The notes: generated by a model not told the origin, from the sequence alone. 64,000 bases of DNA from Aquabacterium sp. (GCF_016234775.1 NZ_JACRAH010000006.1:1-64000), one strand, 5' to 3'. Positions 37,792 through 49,003 are shown, counted from the stretch's first letter. Made by a program: numbers and translations.

Positions 37792-39180
37792 ATGACACAG
37801 CCTCCGAACCAAGCACCCAATCAGCCTCCGATCGATCCTTTTGCCTCGATCGACACCGGCCGCACCTTCGTGATGCCCACGCCCGGCCAACGCCCGGCCG
37901 CTGGCGCCACGCCGTTTGACAACATCGCCCGTGGTGCCGATGTGGCCGCCGACCTGGGTGCGCCCGACACCGGTTTGAATTCGCTCGTGGCCCTGGCCAA
38001 CCCTCTGCTGGCCCTGGTGCCCCAGATCCGCACCACCACGCATCTGGCCGATCCGGCCGCCTTGAAGGAATCGATGGCCGCCGGCCTGCGCGATTTCGAA
38101 GCCAAGGCCCGCGCCGCCGGCATCGCCAGCGAACGGGTGCTGGCTGCCCGCTACATCCTGTGCACGCTGCTGGACGAAACCGCGGCCAGCACACCCTGGG
38201 GTGGTTCGGGCCAATGGGCGCGCCACAACCTGCTGGTCAGCTTCCACAACGAGGCCTACGGCGGCGAAAAGGTCTTCCAGTTGATGGCCAAGCTGGCCGA
38301 AGACGTGCCCGCCAACCGTGATCTGCTGGAGCTGATCTACGCCGTGATCACCATGGGCTTCGAAGGCCGCTACCGCGTGATCGAAGGCGGCAAGACGCAG
38401 CTCGACACCGTCCGAGACCGCCTGGCCCAGTTGCTCAAGCAGGCGCGTGGCGACTACGCCCAGCCACTGGCCCAACACTGGCAAGGTGCCCCGCAAGCGC
38501 GCCGCCTGATGCTGTCGTGGCTGCCACTGTGGGTCACCGGTGCCGTGACGGCGCTGGTGCTGCTGGCCGTCTACCTGGGCCTGACGTTCGCGCTCAGCGG
38601 TCACTCGGATCCCGTGTTCGGCGCCATCCAGAGCCTGCGCCTGGCCCCACCCGTGCCGCCCACGCCCATCCCCGCCGCCAAGCCGCGTCTGGCGCACTTC
38701 CTTCAGGCGGATGTGCGCTCCGGCCTGGTCGCCGTGCGTGACGAGATCGACCGCAGCGTGATCACCCTGCGTGGCGACGGGCTGTTCGAGGCCGGCAGCG
38801 CCTCGCTGAGCGAAAACCGCGAAGCCATCATGACGCGCATCGCCCAGGCGCTGGTGCAGGTGCCGGGCAATGTGCTGGTCACCGGCCACACGGATAACCA
38901 GCCCATCCGCTCGATGCGCTTCCCCTCCAACTGGCATTTGTCGCAAGAACGTGCCGACACCGTGCGGGATCTGCTGCAAGCCAATGGCGTGGCCAAGGAG
39001 CGCATCCGCTCTGAAGGCCGTGCAGACGGCGAACCGGTGGTGGACAACACGACGGCCTCGAACCGTGCGGTCAACCGCCGTGTCGAGGTGATCCTGTTCG
39101 TGGCCCGCGAGAACAACAACGGCAACGGCACCGCAGCCCAAAACACGGCTCCAAGCGCAGCCCAAGAGACACAACCATGA
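37792..39180 (+). CDS. tssL: T6SS inner-membrane protein TssL with fused OmpA domain
   Basis: The 462-aa protein has an N-terminal DotU/IcmH domain (about 60-230; ARYILCTLLDETAASTPWG) and one membrane helix (about 240-265). A C-terminal OmpA-like peptidoglycan-binding domain follows (LVTGHTDNQPIRSMRFPSNW, then RAVNRRVEVIL). The fusion type binds peptidoglycan directly, replacing a separate TagL protein. The stop overlaps the tssM start by 4 bases (ATGA). Confidence 0.95.
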   Translation: MTQPPNQAPNQPPIDPFASIDTGRTFVMPTPGQRPAAGATPFDNIARGADVAADLGAPDTGLNSLVALANPLLALVPQIRTTTHLADPAALKESMAAGLRDFEAKARAAGIASERVLAARYILCTLLDETAASTPWGGSGQWARHNLLVSFHNEAYGGEKVFQLMAKLAEDVPANRDLLELIYAVITMGFEGRYRVIEGGKTQLDTVRDRLAQLLKQARGDYAQPLAQHWQGAPQARRLMLSWLPLWVTGAVTALVLLAVYLGLTFALSGHSDPVFGAIQSLRLAPPVPPTPIPAAKPRLAHFLQADVRSGLVAVRDEIDRSVITLRGDGLFEAGSASLSENREAIMTRIAQALVQVPGNVLVTGHTDNQPIRSMRFPSNWHLSQERADTVRDLLQANGVAKERIRSEGRADGEPVVDNTTASNRAVNRRVEVILFVARENNNGNGTAAQNTAPSAAQETQP

Positions 39181-42100
39181 AGAAGCTGCTGTCCTTCCTC
39201 TTCAGCGGCATGGTGCTGGCCATCATCGGCCTGATCGCCCTGTCGCTCGTCATCTGGATCGTGGGCCCACTGATCGCCATCGGCACACTGCGCCCGCTCG
39301 ACTCGGTCTGGTCCCGCCTGATCCTGATCGGCCTGATCGTGGGCATCTATGCCCTGATCAAGGTCATCAGCGCCATCCGTGCCAAAAAGGCCAACCAGGC
39401 CGTGGTCAACCAGTTGCTGGCACCCGCGCCCAAGGGTGCCGACGCCGAACCCGAAGCACCTGAAGTCAAGCTGCTGCGCGAGCGTTTCGAAAAGGGCATG
39501 GAGACGCTCAAGAACGCGCGCTTCGAAGCCCACAAGGGCGTATGGTCGGGCCTGAAAGCCCGCGCCGGCAAGCGCTATCTGTATGAGCTGCCCTGGTACA
39601 TCATCATCGGTGCGCCGGGTTCCGGCAAGACCACGGCCCTGCTGAACTCGGGCCTGCGCTTCCCGCTGGCCACGCCCAGCAGTGGCGCCCAAGGCCTGCC
39701 CGGTGTGGCCGGCACACGCAATTGCGACTGGTGGTTCACCGACCAGGCCGTGCTGCTGGACACCGCCGGCCGCTACACCACCCAAGACAGCGATCATCAA
39801 GCCGACCAGACCGCCTGGAACGGCTTCCTGGCCTTGCTCAAGCGCGCCCGCCCGCGCCAGCCCGTCAACGGCGTGCTGGTGACCGTGTCCGTACCTGATC
39901 TGCTGACCAAATCGGCTGCCGAACGCCAGGCCCAGGCCGCCGCCGTGCGCACCCGCCTGCAGGAGCTGCACGAACAACTGGGCGTGCGTTTCCCCATCTA
40001 CCTGATGGTGACCAAGTGCGACCTGCTCTCCGGCTTCATGGACAGCCTGGGCGAGCTGGACCGCGACACCCGCGCCACCCCATGGGGCTTCACCTTCAAG
40101 CTCGACGACCAGCAACACTCCGACGCCTCGGCCTTCCTGCCCGAGTTCGACGCGCTGGAAAAGCGCCTCACCGATGGCCTGATCGACCGCCTGCAACTGG
40201 AACACGACCCGGCCCGCCGCGCCCGCATCTACGCCTTCCCGCAGCAGTTCGGTGGCTTGCGCAATGTGCTGAAGTCCTTTGTGGACGATGTCTTTTCGCC
40301 TTCGCAGTTCGAGCAGAACCCGCTGATCCGTGGTGTGTACTTCATCAGCGGTACGCAGGAAGGCACCCCGCTGGACCGCATGCTGGGCAGCATCGCCCGC
40401 AGCTACCGCCTGGAGCGCACCGTGCTGCCGCCCAACAAGGCCAGCGGCAAAGCCTTCTTCCTGGAGAAGCTGCTGGGTGAGGTCGTGTTTGCCGAAAGCG
40501 AACTCGGTGGCACCGATCTGAAGTGGGAGCGCCGCCGTGGCCTGATGGCCGCCGCAGGTTACGCCGCCGTCGGCGTGATCGCCACCGCCTTGCTCGTGGC
40601 CTGGGGCGTGAGCTTCTTCAACAACCGCAGCTACGTCAACGAAGTCAGCCTGCGTGAGCAAGGCGTGCGCTCGCTGCTGCAGACCACACCCAACCGCGCG
40701 TCGTCCGACATCCTCGTGCTGATGCCCGCCTTGAAGGCCACGCGTGACCTGGCCGTGGCCGACAGCGACCGTGCCGTGCCCTGGTCGCAAGGCTTTGGCC
40801 TGTATCAGGGCCGCAAGCTGGACGCGGCCTCGCGCCAGGCCTACGAGCGCATGCTGGTGGACGCCCTGCTGCCCCGCATCGCCCTGCGCGTGGAAGACCA
40901 GGTCAAGACCAGCATCGACAACCCCGAGCTGCAGTACGAAGCCCTCAAGGCCTATGTGATGCTGCACGACCCGCAGCACTTCGACCCCAAGGCGCTGAAG
41001 TCCTACTTCATGGCCGACTGGGATCAGAACCTGCCGCGCAGCGTCACCACCGAACAGCGCGCCGAGCTCAATGGCTATCTGGACGACCTGCTGGCCCAGG
41101 GCCCCGCTGTGTCGCCCCTGCCGGAAGACCGCCAGCTGGTGGACAGCACCCGCGCCCGCCTGGTGGCCATCCCCCTGGCGCAGCGCGTGTACTACCGCCT
41201 CAAGCAACAAGGCGTGGGTGAAGAGATCCCCGAGTTCACCGTGGCCAAGGCAGCCGGCAACAGCGCGGCCCTGGTGTTCATGCGGGCCAGCGGTGCGCCG
41301 CTGACCAAGGGCGTGCCCGGCCTGTTCACGTTTGACGGCTATCACAAGGGCTTCCAGCCTCAGGTCGAGCAAGCCACCAAGCAGCTCAGCGAAGAAGAGA
41401 CCTGGGTGCTGGGCGTGCAGGACAGCGCCCGTTCGCAATCCCTGCGTGACCCCACCGCCCTGCGCCGCCTGACCGATGACGTGCGCCAGATCTACCTCAC
41501 CGAGTACGCCACGATCTGGGAAGGCTTCATCGCCGACATCCGCATGCTGCCTTCCGACAGCCTGCCCAAGGCCTCGCAGATGGCGCGCGTGCTGTCCAGC
41601 CCCGAGTCGCCTTTGAAGCCTTTGCTGACGGCGCTGTCGCATGAGACCACGCTGAGCCTGTCGGAGAGCAAGTCCATCATCGACAAGGCGCAGGACAAGG
41701 CCGAAAGCGCGCTCGACAAATCACGCGACCAGATCGCCAAGCTGTTCGGTGACAAGCCTGCAGCCACGGCAGTGGCCGACGGCCGGCGCATCGAATCCAT
41801 CGTGGACGACCGCTTCCTGGCCTTGCGCCAGATGGTGAGCAGCCCCGATGGCAAGAGCCCCGCCCCCATCGACGGCACCCTGGGCCTGATCAACGAGGTC
41901 TACACCTTGCTGACCGCGACCGAGACCGCGGTGCAAGGTGGCAACGTGCCGCCGCCCAGCGACGTGCCCAACAAGGTCAAGGCTGAAGCGGCGCGTTTGC
42001 CTGAGCCGCTTCGCTCCTTGCTCAACACCTTGTCGGTCAGCGGCACCTCGGCAGCGCTGGACGCCACCCGGGCCAACCTGGGCCAGGCCATCAAGTCGCA

Positions 42101-42773
42101 GATCGGCGAATTCTGCCAGCAGGCGATTGCCGGCCGCTACCCCTTCGTGCGCAGCAGTGGCCGTGATGTCACGCAGGATGACTTCGCCCGCATGTTCGCG
42201 CCCGGCGGCCTGATGGACACCTTCTTCCAGCAGCAGCTCGCCCGCTTTGTGGACACGTCCACACGGCCCTGGAGCTTCCGCAAGCTCGAAGGCGCCACCA
42301 TGGGCACGGACAGCGGCACCCTGGCGCAATTCCAGCGCGCCGCCGCCATCCGCGACACCTTCTTCCGAGCTGGGGGCAACCAGCCGGGCCTGCGCCTGGA
42401 CTTCAAGCCCTTCGAGATGGACGCCACCATCACCCAGTTCACGCTGGATGTGGACGGCCAGTTGGTGAAGTACGCACACGGCCCGCAGATCCCGGCCACC
42501 GTGCAATGGCCCGGCCCTCGCGGCAGCTCCATGGTGCGCATGTCGATTGCGCCTCCGGGCGCGGGCGACAACGCCATCGTGACCGAAGGCCCCTGGGCCC
42601 TGTTCCGCCTGTTTGACCGCATGGCGCTGAGCCCTGCCGGCGCGCCTGAGCGCTTCAATGTGAACTTCAATGTGGGCGGCCGCCATGCCACCTTCACGGT
42701 CACATCCAGCAGTGTGCAAAACCCCTTCCGCCTGCCGGAGTTGAGCAGCTTCTCCTGCCCGGGAGGTCTGTGA
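39177..42773 (+). CDS. tssM: T6SS membrane-complex protein TssM (IcmF)
   Basis: The 1198-aa IcmF-type protein has two N-terminal membrane helices (about 8-65) and a cytoplasmic GTPase-like domain with an intact Walker A GAPGSGKT (145-152) and LLDTAGRY. A third helix (about 455-480) is followed by a long periplasmic part ending in the beta-domain that meets TssJ. It forms the envelope channel with TssJ and TssL. The Walker A motif is kept, so NTP-dependent function is possible. tagF follows with a 1-base overlap. Confidence 0.96.
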   Translation: MKKLLSFLFSGMVLAIIGLIALSLVIWIVGPLIAIGTLRPLDSVWSRLILIGLIVGIYALIKVISAIRAKKANQAVVNQLLAPAPKGADAEPEAPEVKLLRERFEKGMETLKNARFEAHKGVWSGLKARAGKRYLYELPWYIIIGAPGSGKTTALLNSGLRFPLATPSSGAQGLPGVAGTRNCDWWFTDQAVLLDTAGRYTTQDSDHQADQTAWNGFLALLKRARPRQPVNGVLVTVSVPDLLTKSAAERQAQAAAVRTRLQELHEQLGVRFPIYLMVTKCDLLSGFMDSLGELDRDTRATPWGFTFKLDDQQHSDASAFLPEFDALEKRLTDGLIDRLQLEHDPARRARIYAFPQQFGGLRNVLKSFVDDVFSPSQFEQNPLIRGVYFISGTQEGTPLDRMLGSIARSYRLERTVLPPNKASGKAFFLEKLLGEVVFAESELGGTDLKWERRRGLMAAAGYAAVGVIATALLVAWGVSFFNNRSYVNEVSLREQGVRSLLQTTPNRASSDILVLMPALKATRDLAVADSDRAVPWSQGFGLYQGRKLDAASRQAYERMLVDALLPRIALRVEDQVKTSIDNPELQYEALKAYVMLHDPQHFDPKALKSYFMADWDQNLPRSVTTEQRAELNGYLDDLLAQGPAVSPLPEDRQLVDSTRARLVAIPLAQRVYYRLKQQGVGEEIPEFTVAKAAGNSAALVFMRASGAPLTKGVPGLFTFDGYHKGFQPQVEQATKQLSEEETWVLGVQDSARSQSLRDPTALRRLTDDVRQIYLTEYATIWEGFIADIRMLPSDSLPKASQMARVLSSPESPLKPLLTALSHETTLSLSESKSIIDKAQDKAESALDKSRDQIAKLFGDKPAATAVADGRRIESIVDDRFLALRQMVSSPDGKSPAPIDGTLGLINEVYTLLTATETAVQGGNVPPPSDVPNKVKAEAARLPEPLRSLLNTLSVSGTSAALDATRANLGQAIKSQIGEFCQQAIAGRYPFVRSSGRDVTQDDFARMFAPGGLMDTFFQQQLARFVDTSTRPWSFRKLEGATMGTDSGTLAQFQRAAAIRDTFFRAGGNQPGLRLDFKPFEMDATITQFTLDVDGQLVKYAHGPQIPATVQWPGPRGSSMVRMSIAPPGAGDNAIVTEGPWALFRLFDRMALSPAGAPERFNVNFNVGGRHATFTVTSSSVQNPFRLPELSSFSCPGGL

Positions 42774-43459
42774 TGCCGGGCGAAGAAGGTGCCTGCGGCT
42801 GGTTCGGCAAGATCGCCTCGCTGGGTGATTTCAGCGCCCGGCGCCTGCCGCCGGAGTTCGTGCAGCGCTGCGACGACTGGTTATCACGCGGCGTGCAGAC
42901 CAGCCGCCAGCAGTTGGGTGACCACTGGCTCAACACCTACCTGACCGCGCCCGTGTGGCGCTTCGCCTGGAGCCCCGGCATCGCCGGCCAGCATTGGTGG
43001 ATGGGCGTGCTCATGCCCAGCGTGGACAGCGTGGGCCGCTACTTCCCGCTCATCGTGGCGCAGGCCAGCACGCACGCGCCCGATTCCGGCCAGGACCAGA
43101 CGGCCCTGCAGCGCTGGATGGACCATGTCGCCCAGGCGGCCATGTCCACCCTGCAGCCGGGCTCGAATGTGGACACCTTCGAGGCCCAGTTGATGGCCGC
43201 ACCCGGCTGGCAAGCCTCGCCGCCCGTGGGCGTGCCGACCGTGCAAAGGCTGATGGGCCGCGATCGCTACGTCACGGCGCCGCACACCTCGCTGAGCCAG
43301 TGGCTCGAAGGCGTGGCCGGCACCAGCCTGCACCAACAGGCGCAGGGGCAAAGTCTGTGGTGGCAACCCGATTCGGGCCACGGCAGTGGTAGCCTGAGCA
43401 TGGGTCCGGGCCTGCCCGGCGCGGACCACTTCGTCGATCTCTTGCGCGGCAGCTGGTGA
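42773..43459 (+). CDS. tagF: T6SS-associated protein TagF
   Basis: The 228-aa protein starts with CGWFGKIASLGDFSARRLPPEFVQRCDDWL, the TagF/BMA_A0400 signature, and continues with PVWRFAWSPGIAG and MPSVDSVGRYFPL. TagF is a posttranslational repressor of T6SS in Pseudomonas, acting with the Fha protein and independently of phosphorylation. Its ATG at 42773 has GGGAGG 6 bases upstream and overlaps the tssM stop. It lies between tssM and the kinase gene. Confidence 0.93.
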   Translation: MPGEEGACGWFGKIASLGDFSARRLPPEFVQRCDDWLSRGVQTSRQQLGDHWLNTYLTAPVWRFAWSPGIAGQHWWMGVLMPSVDSVGRYFPLIVAQASTHAPDSGQDQTALQRWMDHVAQAAMSTLQPGSNVDTFEAQLMAAPGWQASPPVGVPTVQRLMGRDRYVTAPHTSLSQWLEGVAGTSLHQQAQGQSLWWQPDSGHGSGSLSMGPGLPGADHFVDLLRGSW

Positions 43460-43496
43460 TTCCCGCCGTTGCCCAGCCTCGTTCTTTCATCGCCCC

Positions 43497-45464
43497 ATGA
43501 GCCAAGCCGAATCTGCATCACCTACGCCCGCGTCGAACAACAGCCCAGCCAAGACCGACGGTCAAAGCGTCGGCCACAGCGGCAATGCGCTGCCCATCGG
43601 CCATCGCCTGCACGAATTCGAGATCACCGGCCTGGTCGGTGAAGGCGGCTTCGGCATCGTCTACCTGGCGCATGACACGCAGCTGGAACGCACGGTCGCC
43701 ATCAAGGAATACATGCCGGGTTCGCTGGCCACGCGGGCGGGTGATCTGTCTGTGACGGTCAAGTCCGAGCGCCAGCGCGAAACCTTCACGCTGGGCATGC
43801 GCAGCTTCGTCAACGAAGCCAAGCTGCTGGCCTCGTTTGACCACCCCGCGCTGATCAAGGTTTACCGCTTCTGGGAAGAAAACGGCACCGCCTACATGGT
43901 GATGCCCTACTACCAGGGGCCCACGCTCAAGACCTGGCTGCGCGAGCAGAAACAGGCCCCCGATGAAGCCTGGCTCAAGGGCATGCTGGGCCCGCTGATC
44001 GACGCGCTCGAAGTCATCCACGCCGATCACTGCTACCACCGCGACATCGCCCCGGACAACATCCTGCTGCTGGGCCCCAACAAGCCCTTGCTGCTGGACT
44101 TCGGCGCGGCACGCCGCGTGATCGGTGACGCCACCCAGGCGCTCACCGTGATCCTCAAGCCCGGCTATGCGCCCGTGGAGCAATACGCCGAAGTGCCTTC
44201 CATGAAGCAAGGCCCGTGGACGGACGTCTACGCCCTGTGCGCCGTGCTGTACGCGACCATCATGGGCAAAGCGCCAGCGCCCTCGGTGGGCCGCATGATG
44301 AAGGACGACCTCACGCCGATCTCGCAATCGGCGGCTGGCCGTTATTCCGCGCCCTTCCTGGCCGCGATCGACGCCGGCCTCACCGTGCACCCCGAGCAGC
44401 GTCTGCAAAACATGGCCGCCTTGCGTGAGCGCCTGTTTGCCACCGAGTTGCCACCGGGTGTCAGCGCACCGCAAGTCGTGAATGAAGAAGACGACCGCAC
44501 GGTGATCCTGCCCGCCGGCACGGATGCGGCCACGCTGGTGAAGGAGGCGCAGGCCCACACGCAGCAGCTCACCCAACAAGGTGGGCAGCAGGCCACCCAG
44601 ATGACGGCCATGGCCACGCCGCACACAGCCTTTCCGCCCACGCAAGTGCACCAGCCAGCCCCCGCATCAGCCAGCAGTTCACCATCGGCGCCCTCCGCTT
44701 CTGGCAGCAGCGCATCCAGCAACAAGCTGTGGATCGCCCTGGCCGCCCTGGGCATCGCTGGCGGTGGTGGCGCCTGGTTCCTGACGCGATCCGGCCAGAG
44801 CGGCCCGGCTGCGACGGACACCGGCGCCTCGCAAGTATCAGCCGCCAACGCGACGCCGGCCAGTGCCCCGGCCTCGATCGCGGCAGCCAGCAGCACGGCC
44901 GCACCGGCCACGCCACCCGCCATGCCCGCGCAACGCGATCCCTTCACCATCGTGGCGGCGCTGGAAGACATCGTGCGCAGTGCCGACCCGCTCATGTCGG
45001 TCAACACCCTCACCGACAAATCCCAGCTCGTGATTGGCAAGGACAAGCTGCTGTTCGAGGTCAAGTCCAGCATCCCCGGCTACCTCTACGTGTACCTGGC
45101 CGGCACCGATCAGAACCACTTCTACCTGCTCTTCCCCAACGCGCTGGACAAAAACAACCGCATCGAAGCCAACAAGCTGGTGCAGCTGCCGCGCAAAGGC
45201 TGGCACATCACGGCGGGCGGCCCGGCGGGTGTTAACCATATCGTGACCATGGTCTCCCCCTTCCCGCGCGACCTCGACAAGCTGGGCCTGAACATGGCCG
45301 ACACGATTCCCGAGTTCGACATGGCCCAGGCCGCCAAGGCCTGGCGCGAACACAAGGGCCCGGGCAGTCCCTTCGTGCCACCTGCGTTGTGTGACGGCGC
45401 CTCACCTTGCGAACAAGGCTATGGCGCCTCGCTCGTCCATATTGAAGAAGTGGCCACCCGTTGA
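43497..45464 (+). CDS. ppkA: T6SS Ser/Thr protein kinase PpkA-like, with DUF4384
   Basis: The 655-aa protein has a Hanks-type kinase domain (about 40-300) with Gly-loop GEGGFG (48-53), Lys70, HRD (181-183) and DFG (201-203), so it is predicted active. A low-complexity Ala/Ser/Pro/Thr linker (about 350-480) surrounds one membrane helix (about 407-425), and a periplasmic DUF4384 domain ends the protein (YLYVYLAGTDQNHFYLLFPN). In Pseudomonas, PpkA phosphorylates Fha to assemble T6SS and PppA reverses this; both partners are encoded about 6 kb away. The periplasmic part could sense envelope damage. Confidence 0.9.
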   Translation: MSQAESASPTPASNNSPAKTDGQSVGHSGNALPIGHRLHEFEITGLVGEGGFGIVYLAHDTQLERTVAIKEYMPGSLATRAGDLSVTVKSERQRETFTLGMRSFVNEAKLLASFDHPALIKVYRFWEENGTAYMVMPYYQGPTLKTWLREQKQAPDEAWLKGMLGPLIDALEVIHADHCYHRDIAPDNILLLGPNKPLLLDFGAARRVIGDATQALTVILKPGYAPVEQYAEVPSMKQGPWTDVYALCAVLYATIMGKAPAPSVGRMMKDDLTPISQSAAGRYSAPFLAAIDAGLTVHPEQRLQNMAALRERLFATELPPGVSAPQVVNEEDDRTVILPAGTDAATLVKEAQAHTQQLTQQGGQQATQMTAMATPHTAFPPTQVHQPAPASASSSPSAPSASGSSASSNKLWIALAALGIAGGGGAWFLTRSGQSGPAATDTGASQVSAANATPASAPASIAAASSTAAPATPPAMPAQRDPFTIVAALEDIVRSADPLMSVNTLTDKSQLVIGKDKLLFEVKSSIPGYLYVYLAGTDQNHFYLLFPNALDKNNRIEANKLVQLPRKGWHITAGGPAGVNHIVTMVSPFPRDLDKLGLNMADTIPEFDMAQAAKAWREHKGPGSPFVPPALCDGASPCEQGYGASLVHIEEVATR

Positions 45465-45622
45465 AATGGGCTGACACCAGCCACAGACAGGCACACAATC
45501 GGCAAACAGCCAGTGACATGGTGGTCGATTTGCCTGATCACCGGCAGGACTGAGAGGACAGAATCCTTCCGGGCAGGTGCGTGTACCGGCCCAACCTGAT
45601 TGCAGTCCAACCACCTTCTTCG

Positions 45623-48600
45623 ATGACACAGCCCGCGCCACTGCCGTTTAACGAAGCCCAGCGTCTGGCCAAACTGCGTGAACTGGCGGTTCTCGACACC
45701 GAGCCCGAACCGCTGTTCGACACGATCGCGCGCCTGGCAGCCCAACTGTGCGGCGTCCCGGTGGCGTTAGTGTGCTTCGTGGATGCCGAGCGCCAGTGGT
45801 TCAAGGCCAATGTGGGCTTGCCAGGTGTGCATGAAACGCCCCGTGATGTGGCCTTCTGCGCCCACGCCATCCTCACACCGGATGTCATGGAAGTGCCGGA
45901 CGCCACACGCGACGCACGCTTCCAGGCCAACCCGCTGGTCACCGATGAGCCTGGCATCCGCTTCTATGCGGGGGCACCCATCAAGCTGCCCGATGGCCTT
46001 CAACTGGGCACCCTGTGCGTGATCGACCGGCAGCCCCGCATCCTGTCGAGCAAGCAGAAGCAGTCCCTGGAAGAACTGGCCCAGATCGCCGCCCAGGCCC
46101 TGATGATGCGCGAACGCACCCGCTACCAGGCGCTGGCCGCCGGCAGCACCCTGGCCGAGCAGATCGCCAACAACGAAGCGCTGTACCGGGCCATCGTGGA
46201 AGACCAGACGGAGTTGATCTCCCTGTCCACGCCCGAAGGCATCCTCACTTTTGTCAATGCGGCCTACAGCAGGCAGTACGGCAAGCCCACCGAAGCCATC
46301 GTGGGCACCAGCCTGTATGACTACGTACCCGAAGCCGAGCGCCCCCTGGTGCGCGCGCACCTCAGCCGCGTACTGATCCATCGCGAAACGCTGCAAGACG
46401 AGAACCGCACCGTGGCCAAGGACGGGCGCCTGCACTGGATGGCCTGGACCAATCGCCCCGTCGTCAACGACCAAGGCGAGGTCACCGGCATCCACTCGGT
46501 CGGTCGCGACATCACCGAGCGCAAGCTGGCCGAACAGTCGCTCAAGGAAAGCAAGATCAGGCTGCGTTCACTGTACGAATCGACGCCCGCCATGTTGCAC
46601 TCGATCGATCAGCACGGCATCTTGCTGACGGTCAGCGACACCTGGCTGGCCAAGATGGGCTACACGCGCGAAGAGGTGATCGGCCGCTCGTCCGCCGATT
46701 TTCTGGCGCCTTCATCGTACGAGTACGCCCGCAACGTCGTGCTGCCGCGCTACCTGCTGACCGGCCGCTGCGACAACGTCGAATACCAGATGGTGCGCAA
46801 GGACGGCAGCCTGATCGACGTGCGCCTGTCGGCCATCATGGAAAGAGATGGCGAAGGCCAACCCGTGCGCTCGCTGGCCATCCTGGAAGACGTCACCGAA
46901 AAACACGCGGTGGAAGCCGCGCTGCATGCCAACCAGGAGCGCCTGACACTGGCCACCCAGGCCAACGAGATCGGCATCTGGGAGCTGACCTTGCCCGAAG
47001 GTCGGCTCACCTGGAGCGACATGATGTACACCATCTTCGGCCTGCCGCGTGAGCAGTTCACCGGCAAGCTCGATGACTGGGCCAAGTGCATCCACCCTGA
47101 AGACCTGGCCTACACCAGCCGTGAATTGACGGACGCCATCAAGGGCCACAAGCCGCTGGATTTCGACTTCCGCGTGCTCCACCCCAACGGCCATGTGCGC
47201 TATGTGTATGGCCGCGCCACCGTGTTCCGCGATGCGCGAGGCCGTGCCACCCGCGTGCTGGGTGCCAACTACGATGTGACCGATCGCAAGCACATGGAGC
47301 GCGAGCTGGCAGAAAAGCACGAGCTGCTGCGCGTGACACTGCACTCCATCGGCGACGCCGTGATCACCACCGATGCCCATGGCCGCGTGCAATGGCTCAA
47401 CCCGGTGGCCGAACGCATGACCGGCTGGCCCAATGAATCGGCCCGCAACATGCCGCTCAGCCAGGTCTTCCATGTGGTCAATGAACAGACACGCGAGCCC
47501 GAGGTCAACCCCTTCGAGCGCTGCCTGGCTGAAGACATCCATGTGGGCCAGGTCGATCAGACCTTGCTGATCTCGCGCAACGGGCAGGAGTACGGCATCG
47601 AAGACTCAGCCGCTCCCATTCGCGACGAAGACGGCAACATGCTGGGCGTGGTGCTGGTCTTCCACGACGTGACCGAGCAGCGCCGCATGGGCCATGAGAT
47701 GAGCTTCCGTGCCACGCACGATCAGCTCACCGGCCTGGTCAACCGTGCCGAGTTCGACAAACGCCTCACCCGCGTCTTGGGCGAGGCGCACCAGCATGAA
47801 ACCTGCCACGCGCTGATGTACATCGACCTGGACCAGTTCAAGCTGGTCAACGATGCCTGCGGCCACAGCGTGGGCGATCAACTGCTCTGCCAGGTGACCG
47901 GCCTGCTGCAAGGCTGCGTGCGGTCCCGCGACACGCTGGCGCGCCTCGGTGGTGACGAGTTCGGCGTGATCCTGGAGCACTGCACCGTCGATCAGGCGCA
48001 CCGCGTGGCGCAGGACATCTGCGACCAGATGGAAGAGTTCCGCTTCATCCACGATGGCCGGCGCTTCCGCATTGGCACCAGCATCGGCCTGGTGCCGCTG
48101 GACAAGCGCTGGGCCCACACCGCCTCCGTGCTGCAAGCCGCCGACACCTCCTGCTATGCCGCCAAGGAAGCCGGCCGCAACCGTGTGCACGCCTGGTACG
48201 ACACCGATCAGGCCATGCGCGCGCGCAAAGGCGAGATGCAATGGGCCAGCCGCCTGGAGCAGGCGCTCGACGACAACCGCTTCATCCTGTATGCCCAGCG
48301 CATCCAGCCCATCCGGCATGAAACCCGAGGCCTGCATTGCGAGGTGCTGATCCGCCTGCGGGACACCGATGGCAGCATCATCCCGCCCGGGGCCTTCCTG
48401 CCTGCGGCAGAGCGTTTTCACATGGCCTCCCGCATCGACCGCTGGGTCGTGCGCCATGTCTTCGACTGGCTCCAGCAACAAGGCGAGGCACTCGATCAGA
48501 TCGACACCATCGCGGTGAACCTGTCGGGCCAGTCCATCGGCGACCCCACCTTCCACCGCTTCATGCAAGAGCTGATCGCCGAGACCTCGGTTGATGTGCG

Positions 48601-49003
48601 CAAGCTGTGCCTGGAGATCACCGAGACGGCGGCCATCACCAACCTGGTCGATGCAGCGTCCTTCATCGACGGCATGCGCCAGAGCGGTGTGCGCATGGCG
48701 CTGGACGACTTCGGCTCCGGCGCCTCATCGTTCGGCTACCTCAAGACCCTGCCCGTGGACTACCTCAAGATCGACGGGCAGTTCATCAAGGACATCGTCA
48801 ACGACCCGCTGGACCAGGCCACCGTGCGCTGCTTCTGCGAAGTGGCGCACCTGCTGGGCATCTAGACCGTGGCCGAGTTCGTGGAAACCGAAGCGGTGCT
48901 GCACACCCTGCGCGGCATCGGTGTGGACCATGCGCAGGGCTATCTGGTGCACAAACCCCAGCCGCTGTGCGACCTGCTCACGCCCGTGTCCTGCACGGAC
49001 TGA
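45623..49003 (+). pseudogene. GAF-PAS-GGDEF-EAL protein cut by in-frame TAG near its end
   Basis: The frame runs GAF (about 10-160), several PAS/PAC repeats (about 180-680), GGDEF (LARLGGDEF, with RSRD inhibitory motif) and EAL with EVLIRL, DDFGSG and KIDGQFIKD. It stops at TAG 48863-48865 after HLLGI. The same frame then continues TVAEFVETEAVLHTL to TGA 49001-49003. A homologue would read GIxTVAEFVE there; the AEFVE Glu is part of the EAL active site. The 1080-aa truncated product keeps the GGDEF half and loses EAL activity. CAG to TAG is the simplest change. The start at ATG 45623 is chosen for the GAF boundary; GTG at 45581 is possible. Confidence 0.85.

Noticed and set aside
38703-41642. 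979-aa open frame antisense to tssL/tssM
   Set aside because: It mirrors highly conserved tss genes, is rich in His, Gln, Gly and Ala as expected for antisense reading of GC-rich codons, and has no recognisable domain.
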